From: a virus
Direction: 5' to 3' (one strand)
Length of the DNA stretch: 20,953 bases
IMG/VR virus record: IMGVR_UViG_3300030098_006112
Location: 1 to 20,953 of that record
Shown here: positions 5,383-11,850 of the stretch, in pieces
Layout of the letters: each line of letters starts with the position of its first letter
Position numbering within the stretch: the stretch's first letter is position 1
Notes under the pieces: generated by a model
Seen by the model: the letters and a program-made list of their open reading frames with translations, nothing else
Told to the model about the DNA's origin: nothing
Databases searched by the model: none
Translations under genes and position numbers: made by a program

Positions 5383-7218
5383 ATGCCTAATTATAATATC
5401 GATATAAGTATTACAGATGGAGAAGGAAAAAAAACATCTATACAAAAGTCAAAATCGTATGAGGAAGTTTCTTATATAAATAAAGAATTTGACAATTCTG
5501 ATTCTTTTGATACCTTGGTTGAGTTTGATTGGGATGGGGTCAATTCAAATTTTAGAGATTGTAAAGGAATTTTGATACAAAACAATGGTCCAACATCAGC
5601 AGAGCTTCAGTTTGTTATGGAGGACTGGACAGCAGGAGCTGCTGACTCTAATGGTGCTGATGGTTATAATAATACATATTTAGCATCAGGAGAATGCCTG
5701 TACTTACCTCATAACAGAATAGTAGGTTATAATGGTGCTACCTCGGCAGGAGGAGGAACTACAAATCAGTTTTCAGATACTCAAGACATAACATCAGGCC
5801 TGGTTTCTTCAGGAACTCTAATCAATATGGGTAGTGGAACTACTGCTGGGGATGCTTCAGGACTACATGCTCTTACAGTCGATACAATAGATGCTAATCA
5901 GTTTGAACCAGGAGATGTATTATTGTTAGGAATATTAGAAAACGATGTTGCTACTGAGGCAATAGAGGTAGTTACAGTTGATTCTGCAACACAGATAACA
6001 GTAAAGAGAGGTGTTTTAGGGACAACTCCTGTAGCACATGCAGACGACCAACCATTATACTGGTATTGGGGGAACTTAGATGTGCCGATAAAGGAAATTA
6101 TGGGAACAGGATTGGCTTTTGTTGCTGCAGCCGCAGGAACATCAGAAACGATAACTGATACTGGTAGCGGATTTTTAACTGCTAACTTTCAAGCAGGCGA
6201 TATTGTTAGGATTGAAGATAATGGGGCTGCTAATGATGGGGCTTATGAACAGATAGCTAATGTTACAGCAGGGACACTATCTTTGCACGAGAATTGCAGT
6301 TTGACAAGTGTGAGTGCAGGCACATCTTTTAAAGTAACAACAATCCCTGTCCATACGAGCTCAAGAGGAACCTTTAAAACAAGCAACTGGTTTGGAAAGT
6401 TTAGGAATGCAAATGCAGATGATAGGTTTCAAGGCATAGTTCCAGGAAGTGTTATGATTCAGTTTTGTAATCCAGCATCAGCTCTTATTCCTGTTGGAGT
6501 ATCGGTATCTTCTGCATCTGACACTAATTTGACCGCAGCTACAACTTACCGATGGGCTATTATTTTAGATGGATGGGAAGCGAACTTAACAACAACGATT
6601 GACTCGACTAATACAAAGTTTGGTGGGGTTAATGGACTTATAAACAAATTGCAACAAACTATAGATGATGCTGTAGTGGCAGGCACATTTCCTTTTGGGG
6701 CCTCTGTTTCGCTAGTTGATGGCCATATTAAAATACAATCTAAGACAAATATTGGAAACTATAATGGCAACCTAACAGATTCAGAAAATAATAATTTTTC
6801 TAGAGGTTCTTCACAGGTTATAATAAAAGACTCTACTACTGGTAGTGAAACTCAGTTATTAGGGGCTGGCAGAATAGGTAAATCTTATATAGAGAATTAT
6901 CCAAGATTTCCTGACTTAGCTACTAAGTCTTATGATGGAAAGGTCGTTGCAAATACAGCAGAAATGATGATAGACCATGGCGATGGAACGATATCAGGGC
7001 AAGGTGCTGTAGGAACTATAGATTATAATAGTGGGGCAATTAACATAACAAATGCACCTCCTTTTGCACAGATGAGAGTATCTGCAACAGGTGCTTCAGC
7101 ACTAGCAGGGGGTGTCATGAGAACTGATGCTGCTAGCTCAAATTGCATAGAAAAGATTAGTGCAAGAAGCATGAATCCACATAGCAATACAAAAATTAAA
7201 TGCACAATATTTAGCTAA
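5383..7218 (+). CDS. Large beta-rich virion protein with repeated modules
   Basis: This 611-residue protein starts at ATG 5383 (see the ribosome site at 5371). It appears modular. Residues about 1-95 form a mixed domain with VEFDWDGVNSNFRDCKGILIQNNGP. Residues 175-230 form a module with EPGDVLLLG, then a strand pair, then VKRGVLGTTPVAHADDQ. Residues about 269-320 form a related module (FQAGDIVRIEDNG ... GTLSLHENCSL). The C-terminal part contains TYRWAIILDGWEANLTTTI and other beta segments. The R-G-x-L-G-T...A-H motif recurs in the connector-like protein at 7646. There is no enzymatic motif and no signal peptide. It is most likely a structural component of head, neck or fibre, sharing an evolutionary block with its neighbour. 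No precise family was recognised. Confidence 0.65.
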   Translation: MPNYNIDISITDGEGKKTSIQKSKSYEEVSYINKEFDNSDSFDTLVEFDWDGVNSNFRDCKGILIQNNGPTSAELQFVMEDWTAGAADSNGADGYNNTYLASGECLYLPHNRIVGYNGATSAGGGTTNQFSDTQDITSGLVSSGTLINMGSGTTAGDASGLHALTVDTIDANQFEPGDVLLLGILENDVATEAIEVVTVDSATQITVKRGVLGTTPVAHADDQPLYWYWGNLDVPIKEIMGTGLAFVAAAAGTSETITDTGSGFLTANFQAGDIVRIEDNGAANDGAYEQIANVTAGTLSLHENCSLTSVSAGTSFKVTTIPVHTSSRGTFKTSNWFGKFRNANADDRFQGIVPGSVMIQFCNPASALIPVGVSVSSASDTNLTAATTYRWAIILDGWEANLTTTIDSTNTKFGGVNGLINKLQQTIDDAVVAGTFPFGASVSLVDGHIKIQSKTNIGNYNGNLTDSENNNFSRGSSQVIIKDSTTGSETQLLGAGRIGKSYIENYPRFPDLATKSYDGKVVANTAEMMIDHGDGTISGQGAVGTIDYNSGAINITNAPPFAQMRVSATGASALAGGVMRTDAASSNCIEKISARSMNPHSNTKIKCTIFS

Positions 7219-7233
7219 AAGGAGATTGAAAAT

Positions 7234-7347
7234 ATGCCAAAATCAAAGTATAAAAAAGCTAGAAAAGTTGTAAGAAAAAAGAGCTCAAAACCTAAAAAAC
7301 CTAAGCTCGGAGCTAAGTGGGGACCAACTGGAAAAGTGCGAAAATAA
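7234..7347 (+). CDS. Tiny, very basic protein (37 residues)
   Basis: ATG 7234 follows AAAGGAG (7218-7224) and the frame runs 37 codons to TAA 7345-7347. The sequence begins MPKSKYKKARKVVRKKSSK; more than half its residues are Lys, Arg or Pro, and it has no acidic residue at all. Such a peptide would be expected to bind nucleic acid, for example packaged DNA, or be a small minor head protein. That idea comes only from composition. Presence of a ribosome site, close spacing to the upstream gene and an uninterrupted frame support a genuine gene. Poly-A richness of the DNA makes chance Lys-rich frames likelier, which lowers confidence. Confidence 0.55.
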   Translation: MPKSKYKKARKVVRKKSSKPKKPKLGAKWGPTGKVRK

Positions 7348-7454
7348 TGGGCAAAAAAATGGCAATTTTTAGCAATTATGATGAGCCAGGTGTTACGAAA
7401 ATAATTTTAGTAACTCTCCTTATGAAAATTAGGAAAATGAAAATTAGATGCTAA
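7347..7454 (+). CDS. Doubtful 35-codon frame in the spacer
   Basis: ATG 7347 overlaps the TAA of the basic peptide gene (TAATG) and reads 35 codons to TAA 7452-7454. It starts MGKKM, as does the frame at 7541, and holds a perfect DNA hairpin (7392-7414) inside it. There is no ribosome site of its own, and the sequence (NYDEPGVTKIILVTLLMKIRKMKIRC) looks like no family. It could be a coupled micro-gene, or a non-coding repeat unit that happens to be open. Confidence 0.2.
   Translation: MGKKMAIFSNYDEPGVTKIILVTLLMKIRKMKIRC
7392..7414 (+). repeat. Inverted repeat GTTAC-AAAAT / ATTTT-GTAAC
   Basis: GTTAC (7392-7396) and AAAAT (7398-7402) face ATTTT (7404-7408) and GTAAC (7410-7414), with a single G/A mismatch between the two blocks. 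In RNA the loop would open to about three bases. The element lies in the first copy of the spacer duplication and is absent from the second copy. Confidence 0.5.
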
Positions 7455-7540
7455 CATACGAGTAAGAGGGGAAAGTGGCTTAAAAGGCTATTCTAGGGCC
7501 AAATAGAGCTATATTGGGTTTTTAAAGAAAACAGGAAAAA

Positions 7541-7636
7541 ATGGGTAAAAAAATGATAAAAATTAGGGGCAAAAATGATATGCTAAACAGGGTTTTTTTA
7601 AGTAGAATTTCTGATTATTTTGCCCCCAAAAATTAA
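7541..7636 (+). CDS. Possible 31-residue peptide before the connector gene
   Basis: ATG 7541 has AGGA at 7533-7536 as a fair ribosome site. It reads MGKKMIKIRGKNDML and continues 31 codons to TAA 7634-7636, whose bases overlap the AAGGAG site of the connector gene. The first codons repeat those of the frame at 7347. Its second half encodes one arm of an inverted repeat. If expressed it may be a leader peptide for the connector gene; otherwise it is a chance frame in a structured spacer. Confidence 0.3.
   Translation: MGKKMIKIRGKNDMLNRVFLSRISDYFAPKN
7566..7626 (+). repeat. Inverted repeat GGGGCAAAA / TTTTGCCCC
   Basis: GGGGCAAAA (7566-7574) is a perfect complement of TTTTGCCCC (7618-7626), across 43 bases that include a T7 run. 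The right arm ends about eight bases before the AAGGAG site of the connector gene (7634-7639). A stem here could affect access of ribosomes to that gene. A classical terminator is unlikely because no U-tract follows the right arm. Confidence 0.45.
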
Positions 7637-7645
7637 GGAGTTTTT

Positions 7646-8935
7646 ATGGCTGTAACATCAACAATAGAGTATTGCACAGATAGGGAAGTTAAGGATGTTT
7701 TTCCAAATATTTCAGGATTTGATTTAAAGCAAAGACTGTATAATTTTACATCACTTGGCAATAATGTATATGTTGCTTACAATACAGGATTGGTAACTCA
7801 ATTATACAAAGATGGCCAAGAAATGAATGCTGTGGCTTCTACAGGAGCTGTGGGAACTTGGTCTACAGCAACTACTGCAAATATATTAGCATCTCCAACT
7901 GCTTCTGAGTCAAGTGCTTCTCTGTTTAACGAAATTTCTTATAATGCCAGTTTTAGTGCAGGAAGTGAAGGCGATATAAAGCCAGGCTCCTATGGGGTTT
8001 TAGTTGGAAATACGGAATATGTCTATATTCAGGCTGTAGATACTGATAATAATAAATTAACAGTTTCTAGGGCAGCTCTAGGAACATCTGCTTCAGCTCA
8101 TTCATCAACCGTTACAATAGCCGAGTGGTTAGAGGTTAATGAAACCAATCATTGGTATTATGATAGCTATTTAGACCACTGCCTACTTTATTCTACTACA
8201 AACCCTAATGACAGTATTGTAGAAACTGGCGATGACTGGTCTACAATTAAAACAAGATTCAGAAGAAAAGCATCTAGGTTTGTAGAGTCTTTGCTTGATT
8301 CCAGGATTGCTAGAGAGATATCTAAAGACAGGGAAGGAAACTATCCTGAGGTTATTGTAAGAATGACTGCCCTTAAAACAGTTGTTTTCTTACTCCAGGC
8401 ACACGACCCTACTAATGAATTTATCGAACCCTTCCAGGAAGAATTTAACGAATTATTAGATGGAATAAGAAATGGCCATATAGTTTTACCTAACCAAGTT
8501 AGTAGGGATAGCTCAAAAGGTGTTATAAGGCATGTTTCTGTTAATGCCTCAACAACATTATTTCCTGTAGAGCTTCGAGGAAATTATAGTCGGTATGGTT
8601 ATGATTTGCTAAAAATATATATAGATAGTGGGGAGGGGGGTGCTATAGGAACAGCCAGGATGACTGTTAAAGCTAAAGATAGCGACCAGCTTAAAAATGA
8701 TGTAATCGTAGACTCAGAAATTATAACAGGAGATTTTCAGCCACTTGCAAGCGGATTGCAAATAAGGTGGAGTGCTGGAGTTATTGATGGTTCTACAGAT
8801 GTGGCAACAGCAGGAGATGAATACGAAATAGAGGTTTATAGTACCACCATGGATGCAACAGTTTCAAATGTAGGGAGTGTTGGCTTAAGTAGGGGTGGCA
8901 GAGGATATTATAGCCATTCTAGGAGAAAAAGATAA
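7646..8935 (+). CDS. Head-tail connector (adaptor) protein with inserted beta module
   Basis: This protein is likely to form the ring under the portal that seals the filled head and receives the tail. It has 429 residues, with a strong AAGGAG ribosome site before ATG 7646. The N-terminus (EYCTDREVKDVFP) matches the opening helix of HK97 gp6/SPP1 gp15-type adaptors. Their helical core seems to resume at about residues 205-285 (FRRKASRFVESLLDSRI ... IVRMTALKTVVFLLQA ... FQEEFNELLDGI). Between them (about 95-165) sits a beta module with IKPGSYGVLVG and SRAALGTSASAH, which recurs in the 5383 protein. A C-terminal beta domain (about 300-410) and an Arg/Gly/Tyr tail follow. Typical adaptors are near 100-150 residues, so this one is a large, embellished form. 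It is placed correctly just before the tail terminator. Confidence 0.7.
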   Translation: MAVTSTIEYCTDREVKDVFPNISGFDLKQRLYNFTSLGNNVYVAYNTGLVTQLYKDGQEMNAVASTGAVGTWSTATTANILASPTASESSASLFNEISYNASFSAGSEGDIKPGSYGVLVGNTEYVYIQAVDTDNNKLTVSRAALGTSASAHSSTVTIAEWLEVNETNHWYYDSYLDHCLLYSTTNPNDSIVETGDDWSTIKTRFRRKASRFVESLLDSRIAREISKDREGNYPEVIVRMTALKTVVFLLQAHDPTNEFIEPFQEEFNELLDGIRNGHIVLPNQVSRDSSKGVIRHVSVNASTTLFPVELRGNYSRYGYDLLKIYIDSGEGGAIGTARMTVKAKDSDQLKNDVIVDSEIITGDFQPLASGLQIRWSAGVIDGSTDVATAGDEYEIEVYSTTMDATVSNVGSVGLSRGGRGYYSHSRRKR

Positions 8936-8937
8936 CT

Positions 8938-9300
8938 ATGTATGAATACAAAGCAAAACTAAAAAGAGTGGTTGATGGAGATACATGCGATGCCTATATA
9001 GATTTAGGCTTTGATGTATCAGTTAAAAAAAGAATAAGGTTTTGGGCGGTAGACACCTGGGAGTCCAGGACAAGAGATTTAGAAGAAAAAGCAAAAGGCT
9101 TGTTAGCAAAAGAATATACTAAGAAAATGCTAGAAAAGAATGAAGGGTGTTTTAAGATAATATCTCATGGTGTTGGTAAATACGGTAGGGTCCTGGGAGA
9201 AATCTTCATAAAAGGCGAAAATAGCTCTTTAAATGAGCTTTTAAAAGAAAATGGACATGCTTACGAATATCATGGCGGAAAGAAAAAGGAATTTAAATAA
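8938..9300 (+). CDS. Staphylococcal nuclease-like (SNase/thermonuclease) protein
   Basis: This 120-residue, calcium-dependent type phosphodiesterase would cut DNA and RNA. The family's catalytic set is present at matching spacing: D13-G-D15-T16 (calcium site, SNase D21 equivalent D15), R34 (R35), D39-T40 and E42 (D40-T41, E43) in RFWAVDTWE, and R84 (R87) in KYGRVLG. The C-terminal helix NELLKENGHAYEY is also typical. It has no signal peptide, so it acts in the infected cell or within the virion. It starts two bases after the connector stop, with AGGAG at 8921-8925, and overlaps the next start (TAATG). Phage SNase-like proteins embedded among head-tail genes may trim DNA ends, degrade host DNA or be carried in particles. 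Which one applies here cannot be seen. Confidence 0.9.
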   Translation: MYEYKAKLKRVVDGDTCDAYIDLGFDVSVKKRIRFWAVDTWESRTRDLEEKAKGLLAKEYTKKMLEKNEGCFKIISHGVGKYGRVLGEIFIKGENSSLNELLKENGHAYEYHGGKKKEFK

Positions 9301-9770
9301 TGGCTTTAGCTTTAAATACTGGATACGAGAATGTTTATTATGATGTTGTGTTGGATGGCTTGAGAGATTTACTTGTAGAAGAATGGAATTACGGAAAGAT
9401 ATATATTGCTCCTGAAATAAAACATCAGGACCCTTTTAGCATCAGGCTGTGGGGTTCTGAAGCGGAAACCGAGATATTTACTAGCTCAGAATGGCAAAAG
9501 CGATACAATGTGGATATTTTTATTTACCATATTGAACAAAACCCAACGGAAATATTTTACAAACAGATTTATCAAGACGCTGAAAGGTTGAATCAGGTTA
9601 TTTTTAACAATCAAACAAAAACAAAAACTATAGATGGCAGAAATTTTACCTGGTTAGCAGGAGAGATAGACAGTATAGAAATTAATGCTCCTGGGGAAAC
9701 TGAAGAAGAAATAGATGGATTGCATTCAACAAATTTGTCCTTTTCTTGCTTGGTAAGTAGGGAAAGTTAA
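9300..9770 (+). CDS. Probable tail terminator / tail completion protein
   Basis: This 156-residue protein starts at ATG 9300, one base inside the nuclease stop. It has the compact alpha/beta layout of small proteins that cap the end of the tail tube and join it to the head. An N-terminal helix (VYYDVVLDGLRDLLVEEW) is followed by strands around KRYNVDIFIYHIE, a helix (EIFYKQIYQDAERLNQVIF), and final strands WLAGEIDSIEIN...LHSTNLSFSCLVSRE. The position between connector and major tail protein is where this gene sits in siphoviruses. A second connector component (head-tail stopper) is the main alternative, because no other candidate for it is seen. Confidence 0.68.
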   Translation: MALALNTGYENVYYDVVLDGLRDLLVEEWNYGKIYIAPEIKHQDPFSIRLWGSEAETEIFTSSEWQKRYNVDIFIYHIEQNPTEIFYKQIYQDAERLNQVIFNNQTKTKTIDGRNFTWLAGEIDSIEINAPGETEEEIDGLHSTNLSFSCLVSRES

Positions 9771-9801
9771 ATTAAGTTATCACTAGAAAAAGGAGAAAAA
9801 T

Positions 9802-9996
9802 ATGGCTGATAAAGTCAAAAAAGAGTCAAAGGTGGTGGAAAAATATAAAGCCTCTGACCCTAAAAGATTCAAAGAGTCTTACAACGAGGCAGTGCCTTTT
9901 TACGATGAGCTTTCAAAAGGGAAATCTGTTGTGGTAGACACTAACGATAAGCAAATTAAATCATGGTTAAACAACAAAATATTAATTAAGGAGTAA
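9802..9996 (+). CDS. Small hypothetical protein before the major tail gene
   Basis: The 64-residue protein starts at ATG 9802 after AAGGAG (9790-9795). It is strongly charged, starting MADKVKKESKVVEKYK. A hydrophobic segment near the end (SVVVDTNDKQIKSWLNNKILI) resembles a small beta-alpha unit. There is no membrane helix or motif I can name. The coding end (9989-9994) carries the ribosome site for the major tail protein. Its place suggests a minor neck or tail protein, but this is only positional. Confidence 0.62.
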   Translation: MADKVKKESKVVEKYKASDPKRFKESYNEAVPFYDELSKGKSVVVDTNDKQIKSWLNNKILIKE

Positions 9997-9999
9997 ATT

Positions 10000-11037
10000 A
10001 TGGCGACTACAAGGGGATTCAGTGGTAAGGAGTTTAGATGCTATATAGGGACACAGGATATATCAGCTGCCCCTATAGGAACCGCACCTTCAGCAGCTGC
10101 TCATCTAGCACCTACTAATGGATTTGAATTCAGATTAAATGGAATTAATGATATAGCCTGGGATGCAGGTTATACTATGAGTGAGCTTTCAAGGACAGGG
10201 GCTAGAATGAAAAGAGCAGAAGATGTTATACAGCATTATGGCTCAGGTGTTTGGACCTGGGACTTTGATTACACTGTAGACAATAAAAGTGTTTTGCACA
10301 ATTTATTAAACCTGATATATCCTAGTAATGCTAATGGAGCAGACCATGCAAGTGGTTTTATTTTAGATGCAAATCCAACAGCAGACACTATGGTTCATGG
10401 TAGCAACGGTTCTTTAAATACGGTTGCGACTATATATATTAAAAATCCTAATGGCTCAGAGTCAAGAATGTTGCACTCAGCAGTTCTTCAAAACCTAACT
10501 CTTGCGATGGATGCAGGAACAGACTCAGGAAGATTGAAGGCGACAGGTCAGTTCATGTCAGGTTATAAACCAGCTATAGCTTCATCTGCAATATTTGACT
10601 CTGCTGTTACAACAAGCACATCTACAAAAAGTTTGTTTGATTTAACTACTCAGACTGTTGGCGGAGATGGTGCTTCTGTAAAAGCATTTTCATTAACAAT
10701 TAATAATCCTGCTTCAAGAATAGGGTTCCAGGGTTCTGATATGGAAGCAGATGGATATGTGAGAGGAGCTGAGATTACAGCAGAAGGCTCTATTACAATT
10801 AAGGCTGATGATAATGCTATGAATCATATAGATACTTGGCAAAACAATGCGGCAGACAGAACATTTGCTATAGTGTTAAACGATGGTGGAACTACTTTCG
10901 ACATAAGCATCCCTGAGGCTGCTATGAAAGGGCACAATCTAGATTTAGCTGATGAAGGGGTTTTTGTAGAGCTACCTTTTGTAGTTACATCAGGTGCTAA
11001 TGGTGGAGCTGCACCAATTACATTAAAAACAACTTAA
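10000..11037 (+). CDS. Major tail tube protein
   Basis: This 345-residue protein is expected to form the stacked hexameric rings of the tail tube. It is rich in Gly, Ala, Ser, Thr, Asn and Asp, with long alternating strands. Examples are VWTWDFDYTVDNKSVLHNLLNLIY, MLHSAVLQNLTLAMDAGTDSG and FSLTINNPASRIGF. The last portion (about residues 240-330: RGAEITAEGSITIKADDN ... FAIVLNDGGTTFDISIPEAAMKG) is a typical tube-domain hairpin layout. It sits after the terminator and before the chaperone pair and tape measure gene, the standard order. Its ribosome site is AAGGAG 9989-9994, inside the preceding gene. At 345 residues it is larger than minimal tube proteins, leaving room for an added outer domain. 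I am fairly sure of the role. Confidence 0.78.
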   Translation: MATTRGFSGKEFRCYIGTQDISAAPIGTAPSAAAHLAPTNGFEFRLNGINDIAWDAGYTMSELSRTGARMKRAEDVIQHYGSGVWTWDFDYTVDNKSVLHNLLNLIYPSNANGADHASGFILDANPTADTMVHGSNGSLNTVATIYIKNPNGSESRMLHSAVLQNLTLAMDAGTDSGRLKATGQFMSGYKPAIASSAIFDSAVTTSTSTKSLFDLTTQTVGGDGASVKAFSLTINNPASRIGFQGSDMEADGYVRGAEITAEGSITIKADDNAMNHIDTWQNNAADRTFAIVLNDGGTTFDISIPEAAMKGHNLDLADEGVFVELPFVVTSGANGGAAPITLKTT

Positions 11038-11056
11038 TAAAAAGAGGTAACAAAGC

Positions 11057-11404
11057 ATGGCAAGTACGAGATGGGAAGAAGTAGAGCTTTCTTCAGGAAG
11101 GAAGGTTAAGATTAAGGAACTTACTATTGATGAAATGGATGATTGCAAAGATGTTGCAAGAATCATATTTGATGGAAATGAGCTAAGGTCTATAACAGGT
11201 GTTAATAAGGCCAGGACCAACTGGTTAAGAAAGGGTCTTTATGGTGGGGACTTTAAATCATGGAATGGTGGAAATGGGGAATCTCCTCCTGATTCAGCTT
11301 TAAAAGAGCTTACTGAGAAGGAAAAGGATGAGTGTATTGAAAAAGTACAGGAAGCACAAAGACTGGGGGAGTTCAAAGGCTCCAATACCAGCTCAACATC
11401 TTAA
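11057..11404 (+). CDS. Tail assembly chaperone, upstream (G-like) frame
   Basis: This 115-residue protein is likely to bind the tape measure protein and help the tube polymerise around it, like lambda gpG. It is acidic/basic mixed: a beta start (WEEVELSSGRKVKIKELTIDEMDD), then helices, and a flexible Gly/Ser-rich end that stops at TAA 11402-11404. It sits exactly between major tail protein and tape measure genes. The -1 frame is open from 11341 to 11850 and overlaps this end, so a fraction of ribosomes could make a longer G-T fusion of about 264 residues. GAGGTA (11043-11048) serves as ribosome site. The role is inferred from position, size and the frame arrangement, with no strong sequence motif. 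Confidence 0.72.
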   Translation: MASTRWEEVELSSGRKVKIKELTIDEMDDCKDVARIIFDGNELRSITGVNKARTNWLRKGLYGGDFKSWNGGNGESPPDSALKELTEKEKDECIEKVQEAQRLGEFKGSNTSSTS

Positions 11405-11490
11405 TTAGAAAAAGTTGTTCAGGGTGCAGGTTTTGCGAGTTTCCTTATAAAGCCAGGTCTACTATAAGAGCAAAAGATGGTAAGTTTCCC
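11341..11490 (+). other. Trans-frame coding segment upstream of the T frame
   Basis: The -1 frame stays open from 11341 into the frame with ATG at 11491. The encoded segment reads protein-like, with LQYQLNILIRKSCSGCRF and then CEFPYKARSTIRAKDGKFPM. It has Cys codons at 11416, 11425 and 11434 (C-x2-C-x2-C), a metal-site-like cluster. It leads directly into the following frame without a break. This supports the T part being made by frameshift from the G frame rather than from the ATG at 11491. Confidence 0.6.
11363..11371 (+). other. Candidate -1 ribosomal slip site (CTG GGG GAG)
   Basis: In the zero frame the codons read CTG GGG GAG. A glycyl-tRNA on GGG (11366-11368) can re-pair on GGG one base back (11365-11367), after which the next codon is GGA in the -1 frame. 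The A-site codon does not re-pair well, so this is not a canonical X-XXY-YYZ heptamer such as lambda's G-GGA-AAG. GAA AAA GTA at 11339-11347 is a second candidate. The shift must occur after 11340, the last -1 stop, and before 11402. Confidence 0.4.
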
Positions 11491-11850
11491 ATGGTTACTT
11501 ATAAAAGTGAGGATGATGTGTGGGAGATGATAAAAGACTTATACAAAGAATCTGAACAAATGGTTTCGGATTTTTCAGCAGGTCAATCTATTTTAGATGT
11601 ATTTTATCAGTTGCCATATTTTTGTTGCAATAATATTATTCTCAATCAAGAAATTCAAGAAGATATACAAAGGTATGTTTATTGCGATGATACAAATACT
11701 CAACCTTATCCAGGGGGTTATGGAGATGTTCCAGGAAAGTGGATGGAAATACATTTTCTAATTAAGTCTGCTTTAAAGGTGTCTGATAACGAATATAAGA
11801 AAAACCACCTAAAAAAGATTAAGGAAAAAAATAAAGGGATAAATGGCTGA
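11491..11850 (+). CDS. Tail assembly chaperone, downstream (T-like) frame
   Basis: From ATG 11491 this frame encodes 119 residues (VTYKSEDDVWEMIKDLYKESEQMV ...), largely helical, with Cys-Cys and aromatic clusters in the middle (DVFYQLPYFCCNN) and a Lys-rich end. The ATG lacks a Shine-Dalgarno sequence (GGTAAGTTTCCC precedes it). The frame is in -1 register to the upstream chaperone and open back to 11341. This is the classic arrangement in which the product is the C-terminal half of a frameshift fusion that recruits tail tube subunits to the tape measure protein. The stop overlaps the tape measure start by eight bases. An independent start at 11491 cannot be excluded, but it is less likely. 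Confidence 0.7.
   Translation: MVTYKSEDDVWEMIKDLYKESEQMVSDFSAGQSILDVFYQLPYFCCNNIILNQEIQEDIQRYVYCDDTNTQPYPGGYGDVPGKWMEIHFLIKSALKVSDNEYKKNHLKKIKEKNKGING

Larger units (their letters stand above)
7348..7645. other. Poorly coding spacer with repeats and hairpins
   Basis: About 298 bases separate the basic peptide gene from the connector gene, the largest coding gap inside the operon. It contains two short frames starting MGKKM (7347 and 7541) and a diverged direct duplication. ATGGGYAAAAAAATG occurs at 7347-7361 and 7541-7555, AAAATTAGG at 7425-7433 and 7559-7567, and ATGCTAA at 7448-7454 and 7580-7586. It also holds a perfect hairpin at 7392-7414 and an inverted repeat at 7566-7574/7618-7626. 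Nothing here resembles a known RNA gene. Possible readings are a decayed gene, a regulatory leader for the neck and tail genes, or a small RNA. Confidence 0.5.

Noticed and set aside
7023-7205. Minus-strand frames of 60-105 codons at 7023-7205, 11023-11220, 11809-12126, 13351-13536, 15772-16071, 16096-16293, 16450-16641, 17586-17816 and 19067-19291.
   Set aside because: All lie opposite well-supported plus-strand genes, have no convincing ribosome site and look like low-complexity shadows.
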